DNA of 37,088 nucleotides from Schlegelella_A sp038234975 (GCA_038234975.1 JBBSUK010000018.1:1-37088); one strand, 5' to 3'. Shown: positions 24,778-33,201, numbered from the stretch's first letter. Numbers and translations are program-made. The notes: generated by a model not told the origin, from the letters alone.

Positions 24778-25535
24778 GGCGAGCTCTTCCCGGCCCGCGC
24801 CGGCAATGTCGCCCGCGTACGGCCCTTGAGGTCGATGACGCGGGCGAGGTGGTCGTAGTCGAGCGCAGCGGCGCGGACGACGCTCTCGCCCTGCGTGACG
24901 ACGACCGGCAGGTGGCTGCGCACCCGCTCGAGGTTGCGAAACGCCTGGAAGAACTCGCCGCGGAACTCGATCTCGCCTGCACGGCCCGACGCCGGCCGCA
25001 GGATCCGCGCATCGCCGAGCAGCTGCACCTCGCTGCCGTCGCCGTTGGAGAGCGCCCGGTTCGCGCTCGCCAGCGTCACCACGCCCTTCTCGTCGACGGC
25101 GCGGATCCTGGCCTTGTCGATCTCCAGCGTGTCGTCGTCGGCGTAGTGGCGCAGGGTGTCGCCCTCGATCTGCGTCGTCAGCGAACCGGCGGCGTCGAAA
25201 CGCTGCACGGTGAACGCCGTCATGACGTAGTCGGCCTCGTGCGGCCGCTTGGCGACGGTCCTCGGCGCTTCCGGGGATGGCGCCGTCTGCACCAGCCACC
25301 AGGTGCCGGCGGCGAGCAACGCCATCATCGCCAGCGGCAGGTAGGCCGACCCGAGGTCGAGCGAGCGCGCGTACCAGGGCGCCTGCGGCGCGACAGGCTC
25401 GGGGCCGGCGAAGGAGAGGTCGACGTCGTCGTCAAGGGGGTCGAGCGGCTCGTAGGCCGAGTCGACCCGCGTGCGCCCGTCGGCTGGCGTGACGGCGCCG
25501 GCGCCGGCGCCGTCTTCGTCGTCAGGCAGCGCCAT
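24774..25535 (-). CDS. lptC: LPS export system protein LptC
   Basis: LptC is a bitopic inner-membrane protein that bridges LptFG to periplasmic LptA during LPS transport. The TM segment is at about residues 64-83 (AYLPLAMMALLAAGTWWLVQ). The periplasmic beta-jellyroll follows, with DYVMTAFTVQRFDAAGSLTT, GDTLRHYADDDTLEI, and EFFQAFRNLERVRSHLPVVV. At 253 residues it is longer than usual (about 190-210). The excess is an acidic, Pro-rich cytosolic extension of about 60 residues (EPLDPLDDDVDLSFAG). The ATG at 25535 overlaps the 3' end of kdsC by 14 bases. A shorter start could exist, but no better one is visible. Confidence 0.88.
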   Translation of the reverse strand: MALPDDEDGAGAGAVTPADGRTRVDSAYEPLDPLDDDVDLSFAGPEPVAPQAPWYARSLDLGSAYLPLAMMALLAAGTWWLVQTAPSPEAPRTVAKRPHEADYVMTAFTVQRFDAAGSLTTQIEGDTLRHYADDDTLEIDKARIRAVDEKGVVTLASANRALSNGDGSEVQLLGDARILRPASGRAGEIEFRGEFFQAFRNLERVRSHLPVVVTQGESVVRAAALDYDHLARVIDLKGRTRATLPARAGKSSP

Positions 25536-26106
25536 CCAGGGTGTCGTGCACGCCGCGAAGCAGCCGCTCGTAGCGGCCGGCGGCGATGAGGAGCAAATCG
25601 CAGAACTCGCGTGCCGCGCCGTGGCCGGCTGCCGCCCGCGTCACGTGGTCGGCGACGGCGAGCACCTCGGCGTGCGCCCCCGGGGGCGCACAGGCGAACG
25701 CGGCCCGCTGCAGGATCGGCAGGTCGGGCCAGTCGTCGCCGATCGCGGCGACCCGCGACCACGGCAGGCCGAGCGCGGCGATCAGCGGCTCGGCCGCGGC
25801 GAGCTTGTCGGCGGCGCCGTAGACGGCATGGGCGAGGCCGAGGTCGGCGACGCGCCGCCGCACCGCGGGCGAATCGCGGCCGGTCACGACGACCGGCACG
25901 ATGCCGGCGCTGGCGAGCAGCTTCAGGCCGTGGCCGTCGAGCGTGCTGAAGGCCTTGACGGTCTCGCCGTCGGCGCCGATGTAGATGCGGCCGTCGGTCA
26001 GCACACCGTCGACGTCGAAGATCGCCGCGCCGATGCCGTCGCCGCCACCGCGCGCCGCGAGCAGCAACTCCGGCGGAAACGAAAGAGCCGGGGCGGGGCG
26101 CGTCAT
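25522..26106 (-). CDS. kdsC: 3-deoxy-manno-octulosonate-8-phosphatase
   Basis: This 194-residue HAD-superfamily phosphatase removes phosphate from KDO-8-P in the KDO/LPS pathway. HAD motif I is AIFDVDGVLTDGRIYIG with D31 and D33. Motif II is VTGRDSPAV, the Lys is in AADKLAA, and motif III is AIGDDWPDLPIL. It is C0-type (capless), as expected for KdsC, which works as a tetramer. The ATG at 26106 is preferred over a TTG at 26142. It is the first gene of a leftward operon with lptC. The usual upstream kdsD is missing here. Confidence 0.93.
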   Translation of the reverse strand: MTRPAPALSFPPELLLAARGGGDGIGAAIFDVDGVLTDGRIYIGADGETVKAFSTLDGHGLKLLASAGIVPVVVTGRDSPAVRRRVADLGLAHAVYGAADKLAAAEPLIAALGLPWSRVAAIGDDWPDLPILQRAAFACAPPGAHAEVLAVADHVTRAAAGHGAAREFCDLLLIAAGRYERLLRGVHDTLDGAA

Positions 26107-26125
26107 CGTTCGTGGGCAGGGGCGG

Positions 26126-26145
26126 CGCTTGCGAGCCCGCAAGCG
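26126..26145. promoter_or_regulatory. inverted repeat between kdsC and the antiporter gene
   Basis: CGCTTGCG and CGCAAGCG form a perfect 8-base inverted repeat around a 4-base centre, in the 92-base divergent gap. A leftward -10-like TAGAAT lies at 26175-26170 on the minus strand. The repeat would fall in the kdsC leader and could be an operator or an RNA hairpin. Confidence 0.4.
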
Positions 26146-26198
26146 AAAACCGTCCCTTAGGATCGCTCGATTCTAGGCACCCCTCCTCGCCCGCACGC

Positions 26199-28211
26199 AT
26201 GGCGTCGTCGCTCGAACTGACCCTGCTTTACCTGATCGCCGCGGTCGGCGGCGTCGTGCTGTGCCGCCTGGCGCGCCTGCCGCCGATCCTCGGTTACCTC
26301 GCCGTCGGCGTGCTGATCGGCCCGAAGGCGATGGCGCTGGCGGGCGACTCCGACGCCGTCGACCACCTGGCCGAGTTCGGCATCGTCTTCCTGATGTTCG
26401 TGATCGGGCTCGAGTTCAACCTGCCGAAGCTGAAGAGCATGCGGCGGCTGGTGTTCGGCCTCGGCTCGAGCCAGGTGGTGGTGACGATCGCCGCCGCGGT
26501 TGCCGGCAACGCGGCGCTGGCGTGGGGGTTCTCGCTCGCCGGCCGGTCGTGGGGGCTCGGCTGGCAGAGCGCGGTCGCGCTCGGCGGCGCCTTGGCGATG
26601 AGTTCGACGGCGATCGTCGTCAAGCTGATGGCCGATCGCCTCGAGCTCGAGACCGAGCACGGTCGCCGCGTCATGGGCGTGCTGCTGTTCCAGGACCTCG
26701 CGGTGGTGCCGCTGCTGGTGCTCATCCCGGCGCTCGGCAGCTCGCCGCAGGACCTGCTGCGCGAGGTCGCCTACGCCACGCTGAAGGCAGCCGCGCTGCT
26801 GACGGTGCTGCTCGTCGGCGGCCAGTGGGTGATGCGCCGCTGGCTGACGATCGTCGCCCGGCGCAAGAGCGAGGAGCTCTTCATCCTCAACCTGCTGCTC
26901 GTCACGCTCGGCCTCGCCTGGCTGACCGAGCGGGCCGGACTGTCGCTGGCGCTTGGCGCCTTCGTCGCCGGGATGCTGATCGCCGAGACCGAATACAAGC
27001 ACCAGGTCGAGACCGACATCAGGCCGTTCCACGACGTGCTGCTCGGCCTGTTCTTCATCACGGTCGGGATGAAGCTCGACGCCGTCGCCGTCATCGACAA
27101 CTGGCCGCTCGTGCTGATGCTGACGCTGGCGCCGGTGGGCTTCAAGTTCGCGCTGGTCACGGCACTGGCGCGCATCTTCGGCGCGGCGCCGGGGGTGGCG
27201 CTGCGCACCGGCCTGTACCTCGCGCAGGCCGGCGAGTTCGGCTTCGTGCTGCTCACGCTCGCCTCGGCGCGCGGCCTCATACCCGAGCCGATGCAGTCGC
27301 CGATCCTCGCCAGCATGGTGCTGTCGATGCTGCTCACGCCGCTCGTCTTCCTCTACAGCAACCGGATCGTCATGCGCCTGTCGGCGGCCGACTGGCTGTT
27401 GCAGTCGGTGGCGATGACGACGATCGCCAAGCGCTCGATCAACGCCGAGCGGCACGTGATCATCTGCGGGTTCGGTCGCAGCGGCCAGAACCTGGCGCGC
27501 CTGCTCGAGCAGGAGCACATCGCCTACATCGCCCTCGACCTCGACCCCGATCGGGTGCGCCAGGCGGCGGCCGCCGGACAGAACGTCGTCTTCGGCGACG
27601 CGGCGCGTCTGCAGAGCCTGGTCGCGGCGGGGCTGGCGCGGGCCAGCGCGCTCGTCGTGAGCTACCACGACACGCCCTCGGCGCTGAAGATCCTCGACCT
27701 CGTGCGGCTGCATGCGCCGAAGGTTCCGGTGGTCGTGCGAACGCTCGACGACACCGACCTCGACCGCCTGCGCACGGCCGGCGCCGCCGAGGTCGTCCCG
27801 GAGGCGATCGAGGGCTCGCTGATGCTGGCGAGCCATGCGCTCGCGCTCGTCGGCGTGCCGATGCGGCGCGTCATCCATGTCATCCGTGAGCAGCGCGACC
27901 GGCGCTACGGGCTGCTGCGCGGCTATTTCCACGGCGCCGACGACGACACCGTCGAGGAGCTGCAGCAGGCGCGGCTGCTCAGCGTCACCCTGCCCGTCGA
28001 CAGTGTCAGCGTCGGCCGGTCGCTCGGGTCGCGGTCGCTGGCGGGGCTCGGCGTCAGCGTCGTGTCGGTGCGGCGCGCGTCGGGTGCGACCGAAGGCGCG
28101 GCGACGGCCAATACAGCCGACACGCCGCTCGCCGCGGGCGACACGCTCGTTCTCTCCGGACTCCCCGAGCCGCTCGCGCTGGCCGAGGAGCGGCTGCTCG
28201 CCGTCGAGTAG
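26199..28211 (+). CDS. CPA2-family monovalent cation:proton antiporter (KefB/YbaL-like)
   Basis: This 670-residue inner-membrane protein has a CPA2 transport domain at about residues 1-390 with some 12 TM segments. Recognisable parts are LARLPPILGYLAVGVLIGP, EFGIVFLMFVIGLEFNLPKL and LAMSSTAIVVKLMAD. GVLLFQDLAVVPLLVLIPAL and PFHDVLLGLFFITVGM also fit. A cytosolic RCK (TrkA-N) domain begins near residue 418 with HVIICGFGRSGQNLARLL and an acidic LDLDPDR. A TrkA-C-like domain ends the protein (LLSVTLPVDSVSVGRSLGSR). It would exchange K+ or Na+ for H+ under nucleotide control. The ATG at 26199 is chosen because the first TM begins at residue 5. Confidence 0.93.
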   Translation: MASSLELTLLYLIAAVGGVVLCRLARLPPILGYLAVGVLIGPKAMALAGDSDAVDHLAEFGIVFLMFVIGLEFNLPKLKSMRRLVFGLGSSQVVVTIAAAVAGNAALAWGFSLAGRSWGLGWQSAVALGGALAMSSTAIVVKLMADRLELETEHGRRVMGVLLFQDLAVVPLLVLIPALGSSPQDLLREVAYATLKAAALLTVLLVGGQWVMRRWLTIVARRKSEELFILNLLLVTLGLAWLTERAGLSLALGAFVAGMLIAETEYKHQVETDIRPFHDVLLGLFFITVGMKLDAVAVIDNWPLVLMLTLAPVGFKFALVTALARIFGAAPGVALRTGLYLAQAGEFGFVLLTLASARGLIPEPMQSPILASMVLSMLLTPLVFLYSNRIVMRLSAADWLLQSVAMTTIAKRSINAERHVIICGFGRSGQNLARLLEQEHIAYIALDLDPDRVRQAAAAGQNVVFGDAARLQSLVAAGLARASALVVSYHDTPSALKILDLVRLHAPKVPVVVRTLDDTDLDRLRTAGAAEVVPEAIEGSLMLASHALALVGVPMRRVIHVIREQRDRRYGLLRGYFHGADDDTVEELQQARLLSVTLPVDSVSVGRSLGSRSLAGLGVSVVSVRRASGATEGAATANTADTPLAAGDTLVLSGLPEPLALAEERLLAVE

Positions 28212-28213
28212 CT

Positions 28214-28230
28214 GGCGGCCGGCGGCCGCC
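28214..28230. repeat. GC hairpin between convergent stops
   Basis: GGCGGCC and GGCCGCC form a perfect 7-base stem with a 3-base loop. It fills the gap between the antiporter stop (28211) and the stop of the convergent cyclic-nucleotide-domain gene. No T-tract follows, so any terminator activity would be non-canonical. Confidence 0.35.
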
Positions 28231-28235
28231 CGGGC

Positions 28236-28703
28236 TCACGTCACCGGCGCTTGCCGGGACAACGTGGCGCGAAAGCGGATCGCCATCACCGCTCCCGCGG
28301 CGCGCAGCAATTCGAGGGCGAGCGCCGGTGAGCGCTGGGCAAGCTCTTCCATGCGCGGCCCGCGCAACGCCCACACCACCGAAGGCGTCATCGCCTCGAC
28401 GTTGGCGGTGCGCGGCGTGTCGCCGAACAGTCCCGGCTCGCCGACGACGGCGCCGGCACGCAGGATCGCCACCTTGTTGCTGCCGGGCGCGCCGCCCGTG
28501 ACGAAGACCTGCATGCTGCCTTCGCCGATGAAGTACATCGAGCGATCGGCGTCGCCCTGCTTGATGAGGAGGTCGCCGGAGCGGATGTCGTAGCGCGCGA
28601 GGTAAGGCGCGATGACGCGCCAGTTCTCGAGCGTGAGGCGGGCTCGGAAGGCGTCTTCCGCGTTCAGCGATTGCACGGCACGGACGAGTGCGTCGATGTC
28701 CAT
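28236..28703 (-). CDS. cyclic nucleotide-binding (CNMP) domain protein
   Basis: This 155-residue single-domain protein has the Crp/CAP-type beta-barrel. YDIRSGDLLIKQGDADRSMY, FIGEGSMQVFV, and ILRAGAVVGEPGLFGDTPRT match the ligand-binding core; the last piece is a phosphate-binding-cassette-like stretch. There is no helix-turn-helix, so it is not itself a transcription factor. It may sense a nucleotide and act on a partner. The ATG at 28703 gives MDIDALVRAVQ. A -10-like GATAAT lies upstream on the coding strand (28766-28761). It converges with the antiporter gene and is separated from mnmE by 156 bases. Confidence 0.88.
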   Translation of the reverse strand: MDIDALVRAVQSLNAEDAFRARLTLENWRVIAPYLARYDIRSGDLLIKQGDADRSMYFIGEGSMQVFVTGGAPGSNKVAILRAGAVVGEPGLFGDTPRTANVEAMTPSVVWALRGPRMEELAQRSPALALELLRAAGAVMAIRFRATLSRQAPVT

Positions 28704-28859
28704 CTGTCTTGTTCCCGCCTCGACGGCCGCGCCGGATCGGCTGCGGCTGCTCAGCCGGCGATTATCTTCCCGGCCGGGTCGGCCACCTCCGAAGCCTGAC
28801 GAACGGCGCCGTGGCATGGCGGGGTGGCGAAGGGTGCGGCGGGCGACGGGGCGACGCAC

Positions 28860-30287
28860 TCACTTGCCGATGCAGAAGCGCGAGAAGATGGCCCCGAGCA
28901 GGTCATCCGGCGTGTAGCGGCCGGTGATCTCGCCGAGCGCGTCGTGGGCCTGGCGCAGCTCCTCGGCGACGAGCTCGAGCGCGGCGTCGCCGGCGGCACA
29001 GCGGGCGATCGCGTCGCCGACGTGGACGCTGGTGCGGCGCAGCGCGTCGACGTGTCGAGCCCGGGCGATGAAGACGCCGTCCCCATGCGCCTGCCAGCCG
29101 GCGCGCGCGAGCAGCGCGCGGCGCACGGCATCCAGGCCGACGCCGGTCGTGGCCGACACGCGCAACGCATCGTCGGCAACGTCGTTTGCGTCGCCGGCGT
29201 CGCGGCCGGCGGCGTCGACCTTGTTGAACACCGCCAGCACCCGGTCCGCTGCGCCGGCCGCCGCGATGCGCGCGGCGATGCGCGCGTCGGCATCGACGTG
29301 CGCCGGATCGCCTGCGCGCGTCAGGTCGCGCACCCAGACGATCACGTCCGCGTCGGCGAGCGCCGACCACGAGCGCTCGATGCCGATCGCCTCGACCGGG
29401 TCGTCGCTGTCGTCGCGCAGGCCGGCGGTGTCGACGGCGCGCACCGGCACGCCGTCGATCGAGATCGTCTCGCCGATCCGGTCGCGCGTCGTTCCCGGCA
29501 GGGGCGTGACGATCGCCAGGTCGCTGCCGACGAGGGCGTTGAAGAGCGAACTCTTTCCCACGTTCGGCTGGCCGGCCAGGACGACGCGGATGCCGTCGCG
29601 CAGCAAGGCGCCCTGCCGGGCCGACGCGAGCAACGCGTCGAGCCGGAGCTGCAGCGATTCGAGCCGCGGCAACGCCGCCGCCCGCTCGAGAAACTCGACC
29701 TCCTCCTCGGGGAAGTCGAGCGTCGCCTCGACCAGTACGCGCAGCTCGACGAGCGCATCGACGATCGCGTCGGCCTCGTGCGAGAGCGCGCCTTCGAGCG
29801 AGCGCGCAGCCGAGCGCGCCGCCTGCTCGGTGCCGGCGTCGATCAGGTCGGCGACGGCCTCGGCCTGGGCGAGGTCGAGCTTGTCGTTGAGCCACGCGCG
29901 TTCGGTGAACTCGCCCGGCGCGGCGAGCCTGAGCCGCGGCAGCATCAGCCCTCCCCGCGAGCCCGCCTCGGCGGCGATCGACAGGCAGCGCTCGACGAGC
30001 ATCTGCAGCACGACCGGCCCGCCGTGCGCCTGCAGCTCGAGCACGTCCTCGCCGGTGTACGAATGCGGCGCCGGGAAGAAGATCGCGAGAACGCGGTCGA
30101 GAGTCGCGCCGCCGGCGTCGGCGATCGTGCACAAGGTCGCATGGCGCGGCTCGAGCGGCTGTCCGCACAGCGCCAGGGCGAACGTGGACAGACTCCGGCC
30201 CGACAGCCGCACGATGCCGACGGCGCCGCGCCCGCTCGCCGTCGCGACGGCGACGATCGGCTCGTCGGGGTCGCGCCGCGCGTCCAT
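28860..30287 (-). CDS. mnmE: tRNA uridine-5-carboxymethylaminomethyl(34) synthesis GTPase MnmE
   Basis: This 475-residue MnmE works with MnmG to modify U34 of tRNAs. The N-terminal formyl-folate-binding domain is present (IVAVATASGRGAVGIVRLSG, SYTGEDVLELQAHGGPVVLQ). The G domain near residues 230-390 has G1 GQPNVGKSS, G2/G3 PGTTRD and DTAGLRDDSD, and G4 NKVDAAG. The protein ends with the conserved IFSRFCIGK, including the catalytic Cys. It lies 7 bases after the yidC stop in the rpmH-rnpA-yidD-yidC-mnmE order typical of origin regions. Confidence 0.97.
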   Translation of the reverse strand: MDARRDPDEPIVAVATASGRGAVGIVRLSGRSLSTFALALCGQPLEPRHATLCTIADAGGATLDRVLAIFFPAPHSYTGEDVLELQAHGGPVVLQMLVERCLSIAAEAGSRGGLMLPRLRLAAPGEFTERAWLNDKLDLAQAEAVADLIDAGTEQAARSAARSLEGALSHEADAIVDALVELRVLVEATLDFPEEEVEFLERAAALPRLESLQLRLDALLASARQGALLRDGIRVVLAGQPNVGKSSLFNALVGSDLAIVTPLPGTTRDRIGETISIDGVPVRAVDTAGLRDDSDDPVEAIGIERSWSALADADVIVWVRDLTRAGDPAHVDADARIAARIAAAGAADRVLAVFNKVDAAGRDAGDANDVADDALRVSATTGVGLDAVRRALLARAGWQAHGDGVFIARARHVDALRRTSVHVGDAIARCAAGDAALELVAEELRQAHDALGEITGRYTPDDLLGAIFSRFCIGK

Positions 30288-30294
30288 GCCGGTG

Positions 30295-32067
30295 CTACTT
30301 GCCGAGCACCCCGAGCCGCGTGTTGATCAGGTACTGCTGGGTGATCGACAGCATGTTGTTGGTGAGCCAGTACAGCACCAGGCCCGCCGGGAAGAAGAAG
30401 AACATGACCGAGAAGACGAGCGGCATGATCCACATCATCCGCGCCTGCATCGGGTCGGGCGGCGTCGGGCTCAGCCACGTCTGCAGCACGCTGGTGCCCG
30501 TCATCAGCAGCGGCAGGATGAAGTACGGGTCCTTGACCGAGAGGTCGTGGATCCAGCCGATCCACGGCGCGTTGCGCATCTCCACGCTCGACAGCAGCAC
30601 CCAGTACAGCGAGATGAAGAACGGCATCTGCACGACGATCGGCAGGCAGCCGCCGAGCGGGTTGACCTTCTCCTCGCGGTAGATGCGCATCATCTCCTGC
30701 TGCATCTGCTGCGGCTTGTCCTTCAGCCGCTCGCGCAGCTCGGTGATGCGCGGGTTGATCGCCTTCATCTTGGCCATCGAGCCGTAGGCCTTGGCGTTGA
30801 GCCAGTAGAACGCGATCTTCAGCAGCACCACCAGGCCGATGATCGACCAGCCCCAGTTGCCGAGGATCTTGTGCAGCTGCGTCAGCACCCAGAACAGCGG
30901 CTCGGCGAGGATCTTGAAGATGCCGTAGTCCTTGACGAGCTCGAGCCCGGGCGCGAGTGCGGTGAGCTTGGTCTCCTCCTGCGGCCCGGCGAACAGCTTG
31001 GCGTCGAACGACTTCGTCTGCCCGGGGGCGATCGAGCCGAGCGGCACCAGCATGCCGACCGAATAGACGTGGGCGTTGCCGCCCGTCTGCGGATTGACGA
31101 CGTCGGCCTTGCTGCTGAAGTACTCACGCGGCACTTTCGCTTCGCCGGCCGGGTCGACCAGCCAGGCGGTGGCGAAGTAGTGCTGGACCATCGCCACCCA
31201 GCCGTTGTCGGCGGTGATCTCGTGGTTGGGCTTGTCCTCCGGCGCGCGCTTCTCGACCGAGCCGAAGTCGACCTTCTGGAAGTGCTTGGTGCCGGTGTAG
31301 ACGGCCATGCCCGTGTAAGTCGAGGTGCCGAAGAAGTTCGAGCTGCCGGGCAGCGCATTGCCGTCGCGCACGAGCTGGAAGTAGAGGCGCGGGTCGACCG
31401 CCCGGCCGGAATCGTTGGTGACGTCGTGGCGCACGTCGACGACATAGCTGCCGCGCTCGAACGTGTAGGTCTTCCTCAGCTTCACGCCGCCGACCTCGGG
31501 CGACTCGAACGACAGCTGCACCGTGTCGCTGCCCGGGGCGAGCTCGCGCGGACCGGGAAGGACGCGCATGTCGGTGAGGTGGTTGGGCAGGCCGCCGCCG
31601 CCGGCTGCCGGGACGAGACCCGTCTGCGCGAGGTAGAGCCGCTCGGCGCTGGCGTCGAAGAGGACCTCGTGCCGGTCGGAGTGGACGGCGTCGACGTGGC
31701 GCAGCAGTTCGAGCCGGATCAGCTCGCCGCCACGCGAGTCGAGCGTCGCCTTGACGACATCGGTCGTGACCGTGACGCGTTCGGCGGCAGCCGCCGGGGC
31801 TGCGGCGACGACGGGCGCCGCACCCGGCACGCCACCCGACACCGCGCCGGCGACGGGCGTGGCCGGCGTTGCGGGAACGCCGGGAGCAGCACCGGGACTC
31901 GGAGTCGAGCCGGTGCCGGCCGGAGCCGGTGCGGACGCGGACGCGGACGCACGCGGCGCCGGGCTGAGGAACGACGGATGGCCGTTGTGGCGCATCCACG
32001 CGTCCCAGATCAGGAACAGCGACAGCGAGAAGACGATCCAGAGAACCGTGCGACGGGTATCGGTCAT
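30295..32067 (-). CDS. yidC: membrane protein insertase YidC
   Basis: This 590-residue protein inserts proteins into the inner membrane alone or with Sec. TM1 is TVLWIVFSLSLFLIWDAW. A long Ala/Pro/Ser linker follows (ASASASAPAPAGTGSTPSPG), then the Gram-negative periplasmic beta-supersandwich domain. The conserved C-terminal core starts near KDYGIFKILAEPLFWVLTQL and includes MKAINPRITELRERLKDKPQ, NPLGGCLPIVVQMPFFISLY, and FPAGLVLYWLTNNMLSITQQ. The ATG at 32067 overlaps the yidD stop as ATGA. No defect is seen. Confidence 0.97.
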   Translation of the reverse strand: MTDTRRTVLWIVFSLSLFLIWDAWMRHNGHPSFLSPAPRASASASAPAPAGTGSTPSPGAAPGVPATPATPVAGAVSGGVPGAAPVVAAAPAAAAERVTVTTDVVKATLDSRGGELIRLELLRHVDAVHSDRHEVLFDASAERLYLAQTGLVPAAGGGGLPNHLTDMRVLPGPRELAPGSDTVQLSFESPEVGGVKLRKTYTFERGSYVVDVRHDVTNDSGRAVDPRLYFQLVRDGNALPGSSNFFGTSTYTGMAVYTGTKHFQKVDFGSVEKRAPEDKPNHEITADNGWVAMVQHYFATAWLVDPAGEAKVPREYFSSKADVVNPQTGGNAHVYSVGMLVPLGSIAPGQTKSFDAKLFAGPQEETKLTALAPGLELVKDYGIFKILAEPLFWVLTQLHKILGNWGWSIIGLVVLLKIAFYWLNAKAYGSMAKMKAINPRITELRERLKDKPQQMQQEMMRIYREEKVNPLGGCLPIVVQMPFFISLYWVLLSSVEMRNAPWIGWIHDLSVKDPYFILPLLMTGTSVLQTWLSPTPPDPMQARMMWIMPLVFSVMFFFFPAGLVLYWLTNNMLSITQQYLINTRLGVLGK

Positions 32068-32375
32068 GACGTGGTGTGGTCCTGGGCGCGAGGCCGCCTG
32101 ATCCGGTGGCCGATACCCTGCAGCGACGTGAACAGGCGCGGTGCGGCGCCGGGAACCGGATCGAGCCCGCCCTCGCACCAGGGATGGCAGCGCAGGATCC
32201 TGGCCGCCGTCAGTGCTGCGCCGACAGCGACGCCGTGTCGCTCGGTCGCGCCGATGGCGTAGCTCGAGCAGGTCGGCTCGAAGCGGCAGACGTTGCCGAG
32301 CCAGGGGCTCAGGACAAGCCGATAGCCGCGAATGGCGGCGATGACGGCGCGCTGGCCAAGCGACAGGTCGGTCAC
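32064..32375 (-). CDS. yidD: membrane protein insertion efficiency factor YidD
   Basis: This 103-residue protein has the signature VLSPWLGNVCRFEPTCSSYA and the Cys/His-rich ILRCHPWCEGGLDPVP that define YidD. An amphipathic N-terminal helix (GQRAVIAAIRGYRLV) attaches it to the membrane. It assists YidC-dependent insertion. The GTG at 32375 overlaps the rnpA stop as GTGA, and the gene ends inside the yidC start. Confidence 0.95.
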   Translation of the reverse strand: MTDLSLGQRAVIAAIRGYRLVLSPWLGNVCRFEPTCSSYAIGATERHGVAVGAALTAARILRCHPWCEGGLDPVPGAAPRLFTSLQGIGHRIRRPRAQDHTTS

Positions 32376-32890
32376 GCGCGATCGCCCGGGTTCGTCGGGT
32401 CCGCGTGGGATCCGGCCCGGCGCGACCGAAGCAGCGCATCCTGGCCGAACAGCACCTCGAGCTCGGCACGCGCTGCCCGCTTCAACGCAGTCGATGCCGC
32501 GCTGTGGAACTGGGCGCGATCGAACGGGGCCCGCAAGCGCACGACCCAGCGCCCGGACGCCAGGCGCATCGCGTGGCGATGGGCGGCGTCGCGGATCTGG
32601 CGCTTGATCAGCGAGCGGGTGACGGCGCGGCGGGCGTGCCGTTTCGGTACCACGGCGCCGAGGACCCGGGAGGTGCCGGCGGAAGAGTCGTCCACAGACT
32701 GTACAGGGATGTCAACAGGGCCTGTTGATAAGTCGGCCGGCGGCGGCTCGCCGATGCCGGCCAGGTGGTGCAGTGCGAAGTGCACCGTTGCCGATCGCAC
32801 CGGACCCCGCAGCGTGCGGGCGAAGTCGTCCGACCGCACCATCCAGAGCAGCACCGGGGTCGGTGCCGCAAGCGTAGCGCTCGTTTGCAT
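32372..32890 (-). CDS. rnpA: ribonuclease P protein component
   Basis: The basic protein of RNase P helps the RNA subunit mature tRNA 5' ends. The family signature KRHARRAVTRSLIKRQIR lies at about residues 83-100. RSATVHFALHHLAG and WVVRLRAPFDRAQFHSAAST match the rest of the fold. At 172 residues it is longer than usual (about 120). The excess is an insert at about 45-75 (EPPPADLSTGPVDIPVQSVD) and possibly the first 16 residues. Met17 (ATG at 32842, MVRSDDFARTL) resembles family N-termini and may be the true start; neither start has a clear ribosome-binding site. The stop overlaps yidD's GTG. The insert DNA carries palindromes and DnaA-box-like sequence. Confidence 0.93.
   Translation of the reverse strand: MQTSATLAAPTPVLLWMVRSDDFARTLRGPVRSATVHFALHHLAGIGEPPPADLSTGPVDIPVQSVDDSSAGTSRVLGAVVPKRHARRAVTRSLIKRQIRDAAHRHAMRLASGRWVVRLRAPFDRAQFHSAASTALKRAARAELEVLFGQDALLRSRRAGSHADPTNPGDRA
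32688..32731. repeat. palindromes and DnaA-box-like motifs inside rnpA
   Basis: Within the rnpA insert lie TCGTCCACA (32688-32696, two mismatches to TTATCCACA) and the palindrome CTGTACAG (32699-32706). A 17-base palindrome TCAACAGG-G-CCTGTTGA follows (32712-32728). It overlaps TGTTGATAA (32723-32731), whose complement TTATCAACA is one mismatch from the DnaA box. The two box-like motifs face each other. Function is inferred, not shown. Confidence 0.4.
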
Positions 32891-32962
32891 GGTCCGGTGC
32901 CGGAGCGAACGGAGGCTGAAGCGGCATGCCGGCCGGCGTTCGGCCGAGCCGGCGAACAGATG

Positions 32963-33097
32963 TCAGACGGCGAGGCGCTTGCGGCCCTTGGCGCGCCGGG
33001 CGTTGATCACCGCCCGGCCACCACGCGACTTCATGCGGACGAGAAAGCCGTGGGTGCGTGCGCGGCGGACCTTGGAGGGTTGGTAGGTGCGTTTCAT
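32963..33097 (-). CDS. rpmH: 50S ribosomal protein L34
   Basis: This 44-residue protein reads MKRTYQPSKVRRARTHGFLV at the start and ends GRKRLAV, matching L34 end to end. It is part of the large ribosomal subunit near the exit tunnel. The ATG at 33097 is preceded by AAGGGA at 7 bases spacing. It is the first gene of the leftward origin operon, with 72 bases before rnpA. A strong promoter lies about 100 bases upstream. Confidence 0.98.
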   Translation of the reverse strand: MKRTYQPSKVRRARTHGFLVRMKSRGGRAVINARRAKGRKRLAV

Positions 33098-33201
33098 GGA
33101 GGTGTCCCTTCGGCCTGCCCCGGGAGCCTCGCGCCGGATCCGGGCGAGCCACGCTGGGTGCGCAGGAAGCGCCGCAAGCGATGCGCTCGGGCAAACCGGC
33201 G

